A stretch of 64,000 nucleotides of DNA from Ostrinia nubilalis. Its lineage: Eukaryota > Arthropoda > Insecta > Lepidoptera > Crambidae. The first letter of the stretch is position 1. The number at the start of each line of letters is the position of its first letter. Of the stretch, positions 23,212-35,640 are shown in pieces. The translations under genes were made by a program, and so were the position numbers. A model generated the notes under the pieces. It was not told the DNA's origin. It was given only the letters and a program-made list of their open reading frames with translations, and ran no database searches. Location of the stretch: contig NC_087096.1 in NCBI RefSeq assembly GCF_963855985.1, positions 17,050,001 to 17,114,000 on the forward strand, given 5' to 3'.

Positions 23212-24329
23212 GTGAGTCAATTTTATTCTTTTTATTTTTCCCTGTAGCCAGCAATAACTTTTTCAATTTTATGTGTCGTAGGACTTTTTTTATACGAACG
23301 GAAAATTAAAGAAAGTGGTATCTTATTTACTTTGTTGTAATGAGTATTACAACAAATATGTAGGCACGTATGTAGGTAATATTGTGACGATACATTATAT
23401 TCAATTTATTGTATGTTATAAGAATGTTATGCAAAGCGTCATAAACGTAAGTGTGAAATCACTTTTTATTGTGCCACAAGTTTCAGTCGCATTTTAGTGT
23501 CATTCCAATAAGAAATATAAAAGTTACGTTAATAATTATGTGCGCTGAGTAGGTAGGTGTACTAAGTCGAATTAAATAGTATTAATTTTCAACACTACAC
23601 TAGCTACACAATCTGACCAAAATAGGGGCCATATTTTAACTTTCTACGAGTATTCCTATCGAAATTAAATTCACGGTCTCCCAACTTTAATTTAACATGA
23701 TTTTAACCAATTTACAATGCTAAACTGTTTACTACACCATTGCAGTTTATTGCACCAATACCAATGTACATCGTAGTCAGTGACATCTTCAGCACATAGT
23801 TTTTCTAAGATTTCCCACGTTGTCTTTCGTTTAGTTTTATTCGCTGTACGTCTTGTTAGGTTTGAGTCAGTTAAGGTTTTATCTATCTCTATATTAATCA
23901 GAGACCTAATCAGATACCTTAGCAATGACCATAAATAAGCACGTAGTTAAAGTCAAAGCATCCTATGTTTTATTTATCGATCTATTACAATAGGATTATG
24001 ATTATTGACATCTGTTTAAATTTCAGTAGTAATGTGTTTACAATATTTATCATACTACGTAATAAATAGTTATTCCAAGTATGAACAAATGTTATTAACT
24101 TATAACTGGAGACGTCTTATAAATAACATTTAGGATTTTATTGTATTTTTTTCGGAATTTCTACTTTTAATATTGATTTTATAAAGACTGCAAACTCTTG
24201 AAAACGAGGCTGACAATAGTGACTAACTTTCTCGCGCTGCTTCTTCACAACACTTTAAAAGCCTACTTGCAAAAATAAAATCAATGTTTCGAATTTTGAA
24301 TTTCATTGTTTTTTATGGTCATCAATGTA

Positions 24330-24801
24330 CAGTCACGGAATGAAAAGGTTCGTCAGTTTTCAAATTGATTCCTTCAACGAATCGCGAGCACATATTACCT
24401 TTTGAAACTATGTTACAGAATAATCTCGAGTTAGAGAAAATAATCTTTAACTGTTCGTCAGTAAAGTTCAAAATTATCCAGATCAAAGTTGTTTGACGAT
24501 TTATCTTGTCAAGAAGATTATTATGATTGATAAACTAAAACCTTCTTGTTGGTTCAACCTGCCATTATTATTTCTATTAAATAAAAAAAAACTATTGTCA
24601 ATTGGTCAATGTCATCATTGCATTGCACTGATGGGATAGAAAAATAAACAAGCAAAACCTTATTTGTTAGCAAACGTCATATTTATTTAAATGTTAGCAG
24701 CACTGTTTCTTGCACTGTTATGTTGGCAGGTTTGACTCTTACAGTACCTAGTGCAAGCGAAAACCGACACTAAGGTGACGAACCTTTTCATTCTGCGACT
24801 G
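24330..24801. mobile_element. MITE, mariner/Tc1-type, TA target duplication
   Basis: The left end reads CAGTCACGGAATGAAAAGG and the right end, inverted, CAGTCGCAGAATGAAAAGG. The arms continue with TTCGTCA. TA flanks both sides (24328-24329 and 24802-24803). The interior is 472 bp without coding capacity. It sits in intron 1 of the transporter. Confidence 0.8.
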
Positions 24802-24829
24802 TACCTAATTATGTTTTTTAATTCAGGGT

Positions 24830-25168
24830 TTCATCTCAAACACTGAATATATTTTTATGTATTTTATGTAAATGTAGATTGTTTTGCTTTTTGAATAGTA
24901 AAAAAAATAATGAGACAATTAAAAAAATAATCAACCATTTAAAAAAAAAAGTATTTCCGTCTATTGTCTTAAAAATACATTCATAATTAAGTAGAATATT
25001 TGCATTGATACATAACCTTCACAATATAATTATTAAGGTTTATTTAATTTATTGTTTCTCTTTAGTACGACTAGATTAAATTGAAACTGACACTAAAGAT
25101 TTGTCAATCAATTTTTATCGGACTTCGGACGCAGGTCGGCCGTAGTAAGGACAATCTGTTCAGGTGGG
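24830..25168. other. Intronic DNA, nothing recognised
   Basis: AT-rich, no feature. Confidence 0.4.
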
Positions 25169-25180
25169 AATTCTTGGATA

Positions 25181-25404
25181 ACGGGACTCTTCCCACCTCT
25201 CGTTCCCACCACTGCAACTCCTATGCTTGCTACAGCTTGACCGCCACAAAAACCCAACCAATGAAGGTCAAGTTTGTTTGGGGGAAAGTTAAACTGTCAT
25301 TGGACCCGCAACGAAATTAATCAGAAGAACATTGGAGGAGTTCGAAATTAAAGTTCGACTTCCCTGCGGATGAGAGGTGACAAACAAAGGTTTAAAACCT
25401 TGGA
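25181..25404 (-). mobile_element. R1-like LINE, 3' UTR-only insertion
   Basis: This 224-bp piece is nearly identical to the 3' end of the R1-like element at 41154-42298 and to 54696-54837. Shared blocks include CCCACCACTGCAACTCCT, ACAGCTTGACCGCCAC and GGACCCGCAACGAAATTAAT. It is flanked by the direct repeat AATTCTTGGATA (25169-25180 and 25405-25416). That is a target-site duplication from a severely 5'-truncated retrotransposition. Confidence 0.85.
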
Positions 25405-25843
25405 AATTCTTGGATAGCTCAAACTTGGAGTGTAAGTGTGGTTGTGCTCTCCAGTCGATGAAGCACTTACATGATGTCGTGCCCTGCGTGCCCAAACAAC
25501 TGCACGCGCACGCTGCAAGATTTAATGAACGCTACTGACAAGTCACTGACTAACTGACTGGTTGAATGAACGGGCTGACACTGTATTAATCAATTTTCTT
25601 GCGATTAAGATCTTACCGGAGACAGCCTAGAGCGTGGTCATTAAACTGAATAGAAACATCACAGCTTTACGAAAAAAAGGCTCCGTCTAAGCTATAGCAA
25701 CCATGACTACGGAGCGCCTTAGCGTACGCAAACTATTTTTATACGTTCCCTAATATTTACTGTAAATGGTCAAAAGATAAGCAACATTTATCGCATCTTG
25801 CCAACATTTATTTGTAATTATCTCCGATTAGTTAACGCGGGAA

Positions 25844-25860
25844 GTCACGTGACGCACGTG
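25844..25860. promoter_or_regulatory. Paired E-boxes, one a perfect GTCACGTGAC palindrome
   Basis: GTCACGTGAC (25844-25853) is followed three bases after its core by a second CACGTG (25855-25860), inside a CpG-rich patch (25835-25920). The 10-bp palindrome is the consensus of the CLEAR element bound by MiT/TFE bHLH-zip factors. It lies in intron 1 of the transporter. Whether it works as an enhancer is inference. Confidence 0.3.
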
Positions 25861-25920
25861 TCGGCACACGCAGCCGCGGCCGCGCGGCGCACGCGTCGCC
25901 GCATTGCAACAGGGGTTTTG

Positions 25921-28338
25921 ACATTCGACACATTACACAACTCCTTATTCATTCAAAAACCTAGCAGTTGTGAGTCCTGACATTGAAAATTTACATAAAA
26001 CTTATATTAGGTTGTCATGGCTTTTTGGCAATCCAACATTAGACCTAGAAGACTCCAGTTTATTAGTTTTACAGTGGGTACTTATGTAAATTCGGTGGCA
26101 AAACTGACAGGATGACCCAAGCCTGCAAATCCTTAGCATACTGAAAATACTGATATGCTTTATTCTTACTTTTACTCAATGATTTTATTGAGTCACATTT
26201 ATCTTATTCCTAGAAACGTAGATCATAATCATAATCTTTAATTAGTATTATTTTGCTCTCTTATTAACTTACTGTAAATCCTGCAGCTATAATTACTAAG
26301 GCGGGATTATAGGCTGCGATCTGCTCCACCTTAGGTGCTCTAAGTGGAATAGGCTGGGTGCTATTCGTGCAGGTGCTATTTGGGCTGGTGCTCAAAGTGG
26401 AATACGTCTCCGTAACGTCTACTAGTCTAGTCTGGTCAATAGTAGTCAGTAATAGGCCTTAGACCTAGACCTAGAACTCAAACCCATAACGGGCACGTGT
26501 CGACGCAGTGGGAGCGCGTCGACCTCGGAGCACCTTCCTTAGTTCATCTAGCAATAGATTCTAGTAACTTCCCACGATCGTTTATTGTACAGAAGATACA
26601 ATCTTATGCAGATTTGTGCCTGGGTAGGCGACAGCGCATCGAGCTAACATATGAATGAGTGCTAATTTGCAACAAAAAATGCAATATGACACCATCCTGA
26701 AAGACCTTTTTGACCTTTTTTAGAAAACGACTAAAATAAGCCATTTTCTTGTCAAATCACATTAATTTGCAAATATCTATCCTCGTAGTTTTAAAAGCTG
26801 CGATAAAGTTTTTCTATAAAAACAAAGCTTTTCTCATATTTGTAGCTTCGTAGCACTGACAACATTACCGAGTAGAAATCATTAAACATTTCAACAATAA
26901 TGTTGAACAAAATAAAATCAAGATAGTGTATTTGGCACCTAACTAGCTATCAATTTGAGGATCCACGTGCGAGTTCACGTGCGCGAGAGTGACAGCGTCC
27001 GCCGGCCTCCAGGGCATCCACTGGCGCTCAACGCAGGATCGCGCTGGATGGGGCGCCCTATCTGCACGAGACCAAATATAATATAATAATTCTGTCGAGG
27101 GTAATGACCGCTGGAGAGGCACGCGACTTTTTTGCTGTTCATCGCGAAAAAATCGTGATTGACGATATTTATTTTGTGATAGGTATTTTTGTATGGTCCT
27201 TTTCAACCATGTGTGCGCAACCTCTTGAGATTTTTTTAAGCATAGATACTTATTACACTTACCTACTATTTTGTACAATCATGCACAAATTCCTTGGCCA
27301 AAATCTATTCGATATCAAAATGTTTTAGATATTTCGATTTAGCAACAATATTGGCTTACAGTGGTTCTGAATTACAGAATTAAGTAGAAACAGGAAGTGT
27401 AGAGTCGCTTACAATATAACATTTTCTTTCACTTTGCATTTGTCCTTTAGGCAGACAAACGGTTTTCCTGTGCGTATTTTCAAAATATGTAACTCCAAAA
27501 CTGTATCTAACTGTATTACTTATAATTATCTAAGTAACGCATGTATTCACTTATTAGTGGAAAACGAATAATTTTCCGCTCCGTAAACATTCCGTGGAGA
27601 ATCGCCGTACGTGTCATGTGGCTCTTACTGGGGCTGATAAGACTGTAGCGACCATGTAGAGAATGTAGAGACAATAAGAAGACAATAAGATTATTTACTA
27701 AATATGACTAACACACTTCATTTAAATATTCTACTGAAAGTAGTGACTCTACCATAGTTCTCGTCTAGGCATCGTATCTACTCTATTATCTGTAATTATG
27801 GTACTATCATCCCATAATATTTCAAACAGTTTAGTACCTACTTCGTCACGAAATCCCTTGGTCACCATCGGATTTTAATAGCTTCTTTAACCCGAGATAC
27901 AATCGCGTGCTAATAGCACCCATCATGGCAGACAGTAATCAGTGCTTAGTCAACCTTCAATTAACCGGCAAATCATTCTGAGATCGTGGACTTGGAAAAA
28001 CACACAATGAGATTTGAATTCAGGGTACTGTAATTAATTTATGTTTGCTGAAATAAGTTTGTTGTTGGTTTGATATTAATAGCCTAAGTGACTCACCATC
28101 ACTAGTCGTATTTTTACCACTTCTGATCCTAGACCTCCCCCAATATACCTATCCACATGCATATTGTGCTTATTGCTAATAACCTCGCTTAGGACAAAAT
28201 GGCAGAAATCGTCTCTATCTCTCTTCTTGACTCTACGTCTGCTCAAGTGAAACAAAATTCACCTCCAGTGCTTTATTCCCTTATCCATGAACGTAATTCA
28301 GCAAAATACTCAACCCTTATGCCATCTTCAGTTCTTTA
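25921..28338. other. Intronic DNA, no gene seen
   Basis: No protein-like frame. Around 26300-26400 the word GGTGCT recurs five times within 100 bp, and a CpG-richer patch occurs at about 26960-27070. Neither is explained. Confidence 0.35.
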
Positions 28339-28811
28339 CCTCATATTAGAGGTGGGCGCCGATATAAAATTGGCCGGCGGCGGCGCGCCGACTTTTTGAC
28401 CTCGGCGGCGGCGGCGTCGGCGGCGTGACCTTGTATGACCTTTGTTCATTAGGTATTTTTTTTAAATCCTTTTTTTTTAGTATCTGTCGTCAAGACTAAT
28501 CAGGTGATTTGCAGTTGATTGGGGTTTGAGCCACTAGAGCAATGATTTACCCTAGTAAATTAGCTCTCTTGATCATAGATAGGTACTTTGATATTTGGAT
28601 AGCGGGTTTGGCTGAGATCAGGTTTTCGTGTTCTTTTTCCTAAAGTCGAGCGTAACAATGTGCTGATAAAAGTACCTTTAACATGTATTTTTGAGCTCTT
28701 TGGAGGCACATAGTTAATGTTGGATTAGCTGACTGTCGGTGGAATATTATATTCAGTTCTGTTTTATTTATATTTATGGTCTTTCCATGTCATCCTACGG
28801 TCCAGGATTTT

Positions 28812-29580
28812 AATGCAGGTTGACTGCAGGAATGTGTCGAGGTCTAGATTGGCCGGAGGATAAGTTTCACGTCTTAAATGATAATATGGTGAGACTTCGG
28901 GGCTTAATTACATGCGCCACTTGGTCAGCCAAGCAGCTGACTTTGCAACAGTCTAGTCACTTTAAGATCACAGTTCCATTTGAGGAATGCCGTAGCTTTC
29001 TGGTGTCTGGGCTACTTTATCTACTAGATGTTATAGAGTATCGGACCAAGTACAGAGTCCTGGGGTACTCCAGTTCTGCAGCTAAAAAGAGAAGATTTTG
29101 TCACCGAGTTTGATTTAAAACTGTCTGTCACTGAGATAAGAATCCATCAGCAGGTAGTAGAAGTGTGCTAGAAGGTACTTTTTAATTTCATAGAGTAGTC
29201 CTTTATGATAAACCCAGCTGAAGCCGCAGCGAAAGCAGACGTACAGGATTCTTTCTTTTCCAAACATTGTACTGATTATGGTTGGTATGGTTTCTGCCAA
29301 AATTTATGGTCGGGTATACTATATTACATGGGTCATACTTAGGCAAGGGATTAAACGAGCAATAATGATCCTTTTCCATAATAATTTTAACAATACAAAT
29401 GACAGATTAATTGACCGATAAGAGAATTCGTTAGGCGACTTGCCAGCCTTATGGATCATTTCCAAAGTTAAGAGACTTGCGAGGTTCTTCTCACTCAGTG
29501 TGGTCATTGTCAAGACCATGGACTTCATGGTGATCAGATCAAATGCAAGTGCTTTACGAGGGTCCATTTTGGCAATTTCT
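28812..29580 (-). pseudogene. Decayed LINE reverse transcriptase fragment inside the hAT-type element
   Basis: On the minus strand one frame (29567-29319) reads IHKAGKSPNEFSYRSINLSF, LLKLLWKRIIIARL, the block that is usually I.KPGK.P...SYRPISLL..LSKL.EKL in LINE RTs. The next (29300-29115) reads WVYHKGLLYEIKKYL, LLMDSYLSDRQF, corresponding to the VWH.GL block that precedes the Q-G block. Downstream, HLRRETYPP recalls the later LRKG..PP tract. Stops and frameshifts throughout make it dead. Jockey/I-group affinity is likely but not certain. Confidence 0.65.
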
Positions 29581-29612
29581 TTAGCTTAGCCATCTCTCTT
29601 AGCGTTAGTTCT

Positions 29613-29850
29613 TTCGTTTCAGCCGAAAGACGTCCTGCGCCGCTCGCATCCATGCACTTCTTGCGACCTTCCCCAAATCGTCGGTCCACCTTATGGGAGG
29701 CCTGCCCACGCTACGTCTTCCGGCTCGTGGTCGCCACTCAAAAAATTTACTGCCCCAGCGGCCATCAGCTCTACGAGATATATGCCCCGCCCACTGCCAC
29801 TTGATTTTAGCGATTCTGTGGGCTATGTCAGTCACTTTGTCCTCCTGCGT
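29613..29850 (-). pseudogene. RTE-type LINE, C-terminal fragment
   Basis: The minus-strand frame reads TDIAHRIAKIKWQWAGHISR, RADGRWGSKFFEWRPRAGRR, SVGRPPIRWTDDLGKVA and WMRAAQD. This is the same C-terminal tract as the fragment at 6534-6885 and is intact here for about 75 codons. A possible short target duplication, CTTTCGT, flanks it (about 29610 and 29852). It is a second, separate 5'-truncated insertion. Confidence 0.75.
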
Positions 29851-30480
29851 CTTTCGTCCTCAATTAGCGTAGTAGGAATCAATCTTCTACTTTGAACTTG
29901 AGGAGGGTAAGCGGAAACATGGCGGTCAACTCCTCCGATAGTCAAGTACAAAAATGTCCAGAAGTAGCATACAAAAAGATGCAAAATGAGCCCTCTCAAA
30001 TCACAATGGGAAGGTTATTAAGGTATACCGTGTCAATGGGTTTAAATAAACCGGCTTGTCATGTAGCAAAAGTCTTGAGATTTTTCTTGTCAGTTCGCAC
30101 TCGCCACTCATGTATTACCGGACCTAATAAGCGGAGAACACTTTGAGGGAGGTACTTTGTTGCCTTCCAGAGGTTGTGGTTCCCATTTGCATTCCGAGAC
30201 ATATTTGCCAATCTCTGTGTGAGTGATTCGCTTAAAATATATAGTCCAATAGTGTGGGTTATCTGCCAGACGAAGGCGGGGATTTTTTTCTTGACAGCAA
30301 GAGGGACCGGCGCCTCTCGTGATCAATTAAGCAGTAACTTGAATAATGTACATGATTAACTGTTAATATAGTTAGTATTAAGTTATTCAATCAATTTATT
30401 AGTATATCAACGGCATTAAATTCGCCTTGTGTACCAATTTATATGGCATTAAAGAATAAATATTATAGTTAGTTCTTCTG

Positions 30481-31399
30481 TTTTAATATGGTTTACTGAT
30501 GGGTCAAAATGGGCCCTAACGTAGGCTTTGGCGTGTATGGAGAGCAGCCGAAGCTTAGGCTATCTCAAAGCCTGGGTAAAGCCTCTATCTTTCAGGCAGA
30601 AGTCTACGCCATTATTGAATGTGCGGAAGCTAACCTGCGAATAAATTATGCCAACCACATAATTTACATTAACTCAGACAGTCAGGCCGCGCTGATGGCC
30701 TTAAACTCCATCTTAATCACTTCAAAGTTGGTAGAAAACTGCATGAGTCGACTGAATACCCTAGGAAAACGTAACAGAGTAACGCTGAGATGGGTTCCAG
30801 GTCACGCGGGAATCGTGAAAATGGCCAGAGCGGGAGCGGAGGGAACACAATATGGTCCAGAACCCTTTTGTGGCATTTCCAAAAGTCTCGCTCGAATGAC
30901 CCTGGAGAACATCTATTTAAACAAATCCTTTAAAGCATGGTCAGACACGCCAGGATTAACTCATTCCAAAGCTCTTATAAAAGCCTATGACCGAAAATGC
31001 TCTAAGCAGATCATAGGACTGAGTAGGATCAAAATGCGCATCTTAGTTCGAGCCTTCACTGGACAGTGGACACTGCAGCTTAAACAAGCACTTGTCCACT
31101 ATGGGACTGTCCGAATCAAGAACGTGCAGGATGTGCCAAGAGGCAGATGAAACGCCACTACACATTCTCACGGACTGCGGACCTTTGATGCGCAAGCGGA
31201 GCTTACACCTGGGCAAACACATCCTAAGCCAACAAGATGTAAAACATATCGCCCCCCAAAAGATACTGCAATTCCTAATGGATGCAGGACTCGGAGGCGA
31301 ACTGTAAGGAAAATAGCGGCGATCACAATAGATCGGTACCGGTCGCAGTTATACTACGACTTTATTGAACTAGAATAGCCGCTCAACTCAATAAAAAAA
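30481..31399 (+). mobile_element. 5'-truncated LINE with RNase H domain, nested in the hAT-type element
   Basis: The 11-bp direct repeat TAGTTCTTCTG flanks this piece (30470-30480 and 31400-31410), and the plus-strand 3' end is CAATAAAAAAA. The first codons give WFTDGSK, then a frameshift, then an open frame (30509-31150) with FQAEVYAIIECAEAN, IYINSDSQAALMAL and VTLRWVPGHAGI. These are the D, E and D blocks of RNase H. The expected NE.AD block is damaged by a small deletion after GHAGI. A second frameshift near 31120 leads to CRMCQEADETPLHILTDCG, a CCHC-type C-terminal knuckle (31092-31307). It belongs to an RNase H-bearing LINE group such as I or R1. The truncation begins within the RNase H domain. 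Confidence 0.85.
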
Positions 31400-31572
31400 T
31401 AGTTCTTCTGCGTTTGAAACACAAATTAGTACAGTATAGGAGAGGAATAAATTGCAAATAGTTTGTACAGTATCAGTATCGGCGCGCCGACAGCTGGTCG
31501 TCGGCGGCGGCGGCGTGAAAAAATTCGCGGCGGCGGCGGCGCGCCGGCGTGGCGCCCACCTCTACCTCATAT

Positions 31573-33885
31573 TGGCAACCCTATACTTAACGATTGATTA
31601 ATTCGAATTCTAGTTATCGAGGCAGTTAATCCGCCATCAAGTGCGACCAATAATATGTCGATAAGCCAGGAATCTGAGGTATTTCATTGTTTAATTTTGA
31701 AATGTAAGGTTGAATGGAATACTCGATAAAAAGGACCCTGGAGGAACTTTACGCATACGTTGGACGATATAAGCACAAGTGAAAGGATAATGTGTTTTTG
31801 CTAATCCATATTAGATACTTCCTTCGAAATAAGAGCTTATAAAACTTCTTTGACGTAACAAACGTGTTTTACAACAAAATAAAACGATTCACACCCCAAT
31901 AGCTACAAATTGTTTCCGCAGAATTATACAGATTTGCCACAAATTTTGCCCAAAACACACAATTTGACATTAATGATCGGTTTTTGTGATCAAATTGTCA
32001 CACGATGAACATGACATGACCATGACTTAAATTAGTAAACATTACATACAACAACATATGATGTCCATATAATTATTTTCTATTTTAAGTTTCCTGTTCA
32101 TCCAACAATTTGGTGATATGATTTTTCAGAATTTGCATAGTTAAGATGATAATGCAAATAATTTTGCCTTGAAGATGCTGAGTGCCCGCCGTATATTTAA
32201 GCTAAACTTGCTTTTAAACGCCCACGTGAAGAATGATCTTGATCATCTATCTACGCATGAGTTACAACATGCTATTAAGGTCTTTAAATTCTTTACAAAT
32301 CTAGCAGAGCTGATGACGTGGAATCCGATTCTTCTGACGCACAGTGCAACTATATTATTATCACCTTCTTCTTCTTTCATATCAATAGTGATTTTCCTTA
32401 TATGGACCTGTTTTAACATTTTACAACACCTGAGCATTATTTGTCAGTTTTGTCACCCAGTGAAGGATAACCTCTTCTAGTATTATAAGGAAATTTCGTA
32501 GAGGTTTCCGATACAGTTAGAAAACCTGGTAGTAAAGAACTGCCTTTCATCTCTAAACTAACTTTCAATATCCTGTAGAGATACAGCTCTTCTAATATAG
32601 CCATGTTAGATACCATTAGGATCCATAAAATCACACAGATCTTCAGGCAGAAGCCTTGAAGAAATGCTGAACCTAGACAAAAACTTGATCAAACCGAGAA
32701 ACAGCGCGACAGAATTTAAAGTAATGCCATCAAAATATTCTCCTCTGTAACAAATTCAAATTAACTCGAGATAAAAACCGCATATCGAATAATCGAAAAA
32801 GCCTCGGATCGATCTAATTCGATTAGTCCGGGCGATTGCGGCGCGATAAAAAACGAAGGAAAAACAATTCAATGTTAAAATTACGACATCTAATTAGTTT
32901 TAACTGTGGTCCGTAAACTTTCACCGGTTTATACATTTTTTATCACGAAGACGATGAGTCTATTGAGTTTGTGAATATGGGCGTGGATAATTAAAGTGTT
33001 AGTTTTCGATTAAAGCAGTCTGTAAAGTCACGGCCGCGTCGTCATTTAATCCGAATAGGTAAATGTCGGCTTCCCAGAGAAACGTTACATACGATTCTCA
33101 TTGCACTAATATTTTTTTTAAATATAAAATAATATTGGTTAATGCTTATGGAAAGTGAAAGTTCTTTGTATTTTTTTACATTTACTTTCGACTTTTCCGT
33201 CACATTTTTCCAAAACAAATAAAATGTAGGTAATAGGTGCTTAAAAGTAATGATCCTTCTCTCGCGTTAATGAGCTTTGTTTAAAGCAGTTAAACAATGT
33301 TCATCAAACACCTGTTTGCCAGATACATTGTCACTGACGTCTATTGCCTAGCACCTCTCACAAGTCCCTAGTTTTTGCCACAATTTCGATTTCCTGAGCT
33401 GGATGGAAAGGCTAATTACGTTTTTTCGATAATTGCTTGGTCAAGGCAGCCAACCGACTGAAGCTTCCTTCTGTGCTTCGCATAGTTTTTTATGTTTTTT
33501 GTCGATCACTCTATACATTCGTAGATAAGGTGGCAATGATGTCAAAGAGAAAATTACACGATACAAGCTGTAGAGACTGTAAAAATGATCATAAAGTCCA
33601 ATAAATAGGTCTACGTAAGGATACGTAAGGACGCAGTCCTTAATAAGTAAACTAGATATGAATATTGCATTAAATGGACATTAAACTTGGTCAGCACTAT
33701 TCTTTATTTCCTAGAAATGACGCAAGTTGTATCATAAATTCAAGGCATATCCATTGCATTAATATTAATGTAATAAAGCTAATCTATTGCCTAAAGCAGA
33801 TTCTACACACTTGCAGGACTAGAGTAGACAATTATTCATATTTATTTATTCACTTCGCAATCCGTCCATGGTGAAAATAATCACT
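31573..33885. other. Intronic DNA, no gene seen
   Basis: AT-rich, with short open frames on both strands near 32170-32480 that match nothing I know. Confidence 0.4.
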
Positions 33886-34029
33886 CGATCAAAATCAAAT
33901 CAAAAATCTAAATCAAAATCAAAATCAAAATTTTCTTTATTTGTTTAGACTAATTAAATTAGTACTTGCAAATCGTCAAATGCTCTTAAGGAGCCTATAC
34001 ATGTCTCATTATTTTTTTGCCCTACCAGA
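33886..34029 (-). repeat. Dispersed repeat with (AAAATC)n end, copy 2
   Basis: Near-identical to 7367-7492, with the same TCAAAATC repeat followed by CTTTATTTGTTTAGACTAAT and CTTAAGGAGCCTATACATG. High identity over about 110 bp indicates recent activity of the family. Confidence 0.65.
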
Positions 34030-35636
34030 TCAGACTTTACATGCAGTTTATCTCGGCTGCTATGAATAAGTGCAACTCTATGCGTACTATCGTTCAAAAA
34101 ACCTCCCCTTCGTAAGATTAACACTAGTAAGGAGCCTAACAGCTATTAAGATTTTCAAAGTGAATAATTTTGGATCCATAATATTAACATCCACGATTGC
34201 TTATTTATTAATCACCAGGACACTTTAAGTAAGTGAAAGATTTGAGTTAAAGTCAGTCAAGTCATAAAACTAGAATAAATGCGTTCCAAAATACATGACA
34301 ATATTAGAATTAGTTACGGGTTCATACCTATTACAATGTTTGAAGAGGTGTTAACATGCGCGTTTGTGTCAACGAGGAAGCAGGTAGTAAGTTTAAGTTA
34401 GATAATAATACAATAGCAGTATGTAATACGTATTCGGTCTGTTAATAATATATCTTAAAGATTACTGTGTCGTAATGATGAAATTATTGTTTTTAGATAA
34501 TTTTCATTGCCGTTGATTTCGTAAGGCTCTAATTTTTTGGCATGTTAATGTTTCAGTTCTTATTACAATCAGTAGGTAGTTTAAAAAGTGAATCACAGTA
34601 TTTGATGCTACCGCGCACTTTCGCAGCGTTGTTTGTAGGAGTTGTTATGTCTGGGACCGACCACGAGGGTCGCGTTTCAACACATTGTCTTGTGTTCGGG
34701 GAAACAGGAACTCGCAGACACGGTTTACAGTATTGGGCCGTTTTATGTGTATATTTAGGTAGTGTTCTAGACGTAAAACGAGGTCTACTTAATTCAGGAT
34801 AGGTGATACTTAAAACAATTTTAGTCATACTCACTCTAACGGTGCATTTTAATAATTTAATTACGTTCATTTGAGAACAGGGTCGCTTTATGTGACACAT
34901 GTGTGTGTATGATGTGCCTCTATGATTTAGGCTTGTAACCATAAATTTTGTATGGAGTTAACAGACTTTTGGCGTTTGTTATAGTTAAAGAAAGATGGTG
35001 TAACCCAGCCTTAGTAAAATATCTAATAGACATTCGACATGAACATACGAGTATTTCGATTAACAAAAGCCCCATCGGCCTTGCGTGGCCATTCATTCGG
35101 GCACTGCACGAGTGGGAACCATCGGCGGCTGGACGATACTGGTTGCCAACCACTGCTTCCTGCGGGATCAATGAAACTCGATGAAAGGTGTTGATGCACG
35201 CAGGATTTGACCCAATTTTACCCAATAACTTTAGATGAGAATTTACTATGCAATTCACTAGCCTCTTTAATTTTGCCCGCAACTTCACCCTTTATAATTC
35301 TAATAAAATCAAAATTGGTAATCCTTTTCTACTCCATAATAATTCTTGTAGTTTTATGATAAGCGTATTGTAGACATGCTACGGTTTTGATAGCATGTAT
35401 TTATTTAAAAAATACTTTAACAAAATTTCATAATCGTAAGACCCTTTGCTGTCAGCTGCCATAATTCTGTTACAAAAAGTTACACGTGCCCTTATTTGAC
35501 CTTGTGTTCGCTTTAGGTGAAGAAATCAGAAGGGCCGACGTTCAATGCACGGCGACTTGCGAAAAATTACAATAGGACTCGTAAAGGCTCCTTAATGAGA
35601 ACTTTTTTATTCGTTTTGTACTTGGTTTGCTGCCTT
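34030..35636. other. Intronic DNA, no gene seen
   Basis: No recognisable coding sequence. Open frames at 34542-34942 overlap on opposite strands and look like chance. Confidence 0.4.
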
Positions 35637-35640
35637 TTAA

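Larger units (their letters stand above)
28347..31564. mobile_element. hAT-type composite element with 8-bp target duplication
   Basis: The left end is TAGAGGTGGGCGCC (28347-28360) and the right end is its exact inverse GGCGCCCACCTCTA (31551-31564). The host octamer CCTCATAT is duplicated on both sides (28339-28346 and 31565-31572). The YAGNG-type end and 8-bp duplication are the hallmarks of the hAT superfamily. Just inside both ends are GGC/GCC-rich tracts with GGCGCGCC. No hAT transposase is visible. The interior instead carries LINE pieces (28812-29580, 29613-29850 and 30481-31399), so it is a non-autonomous carrier or a larger element broken by insertions. Confidence 0.85.

Noticed and set aside
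34542..35288. Overlapping open frames on both strands near 34.5-35.3 kb
   Set aside because: Frames on opposite strands of similar length and no family match suggest chance openness.
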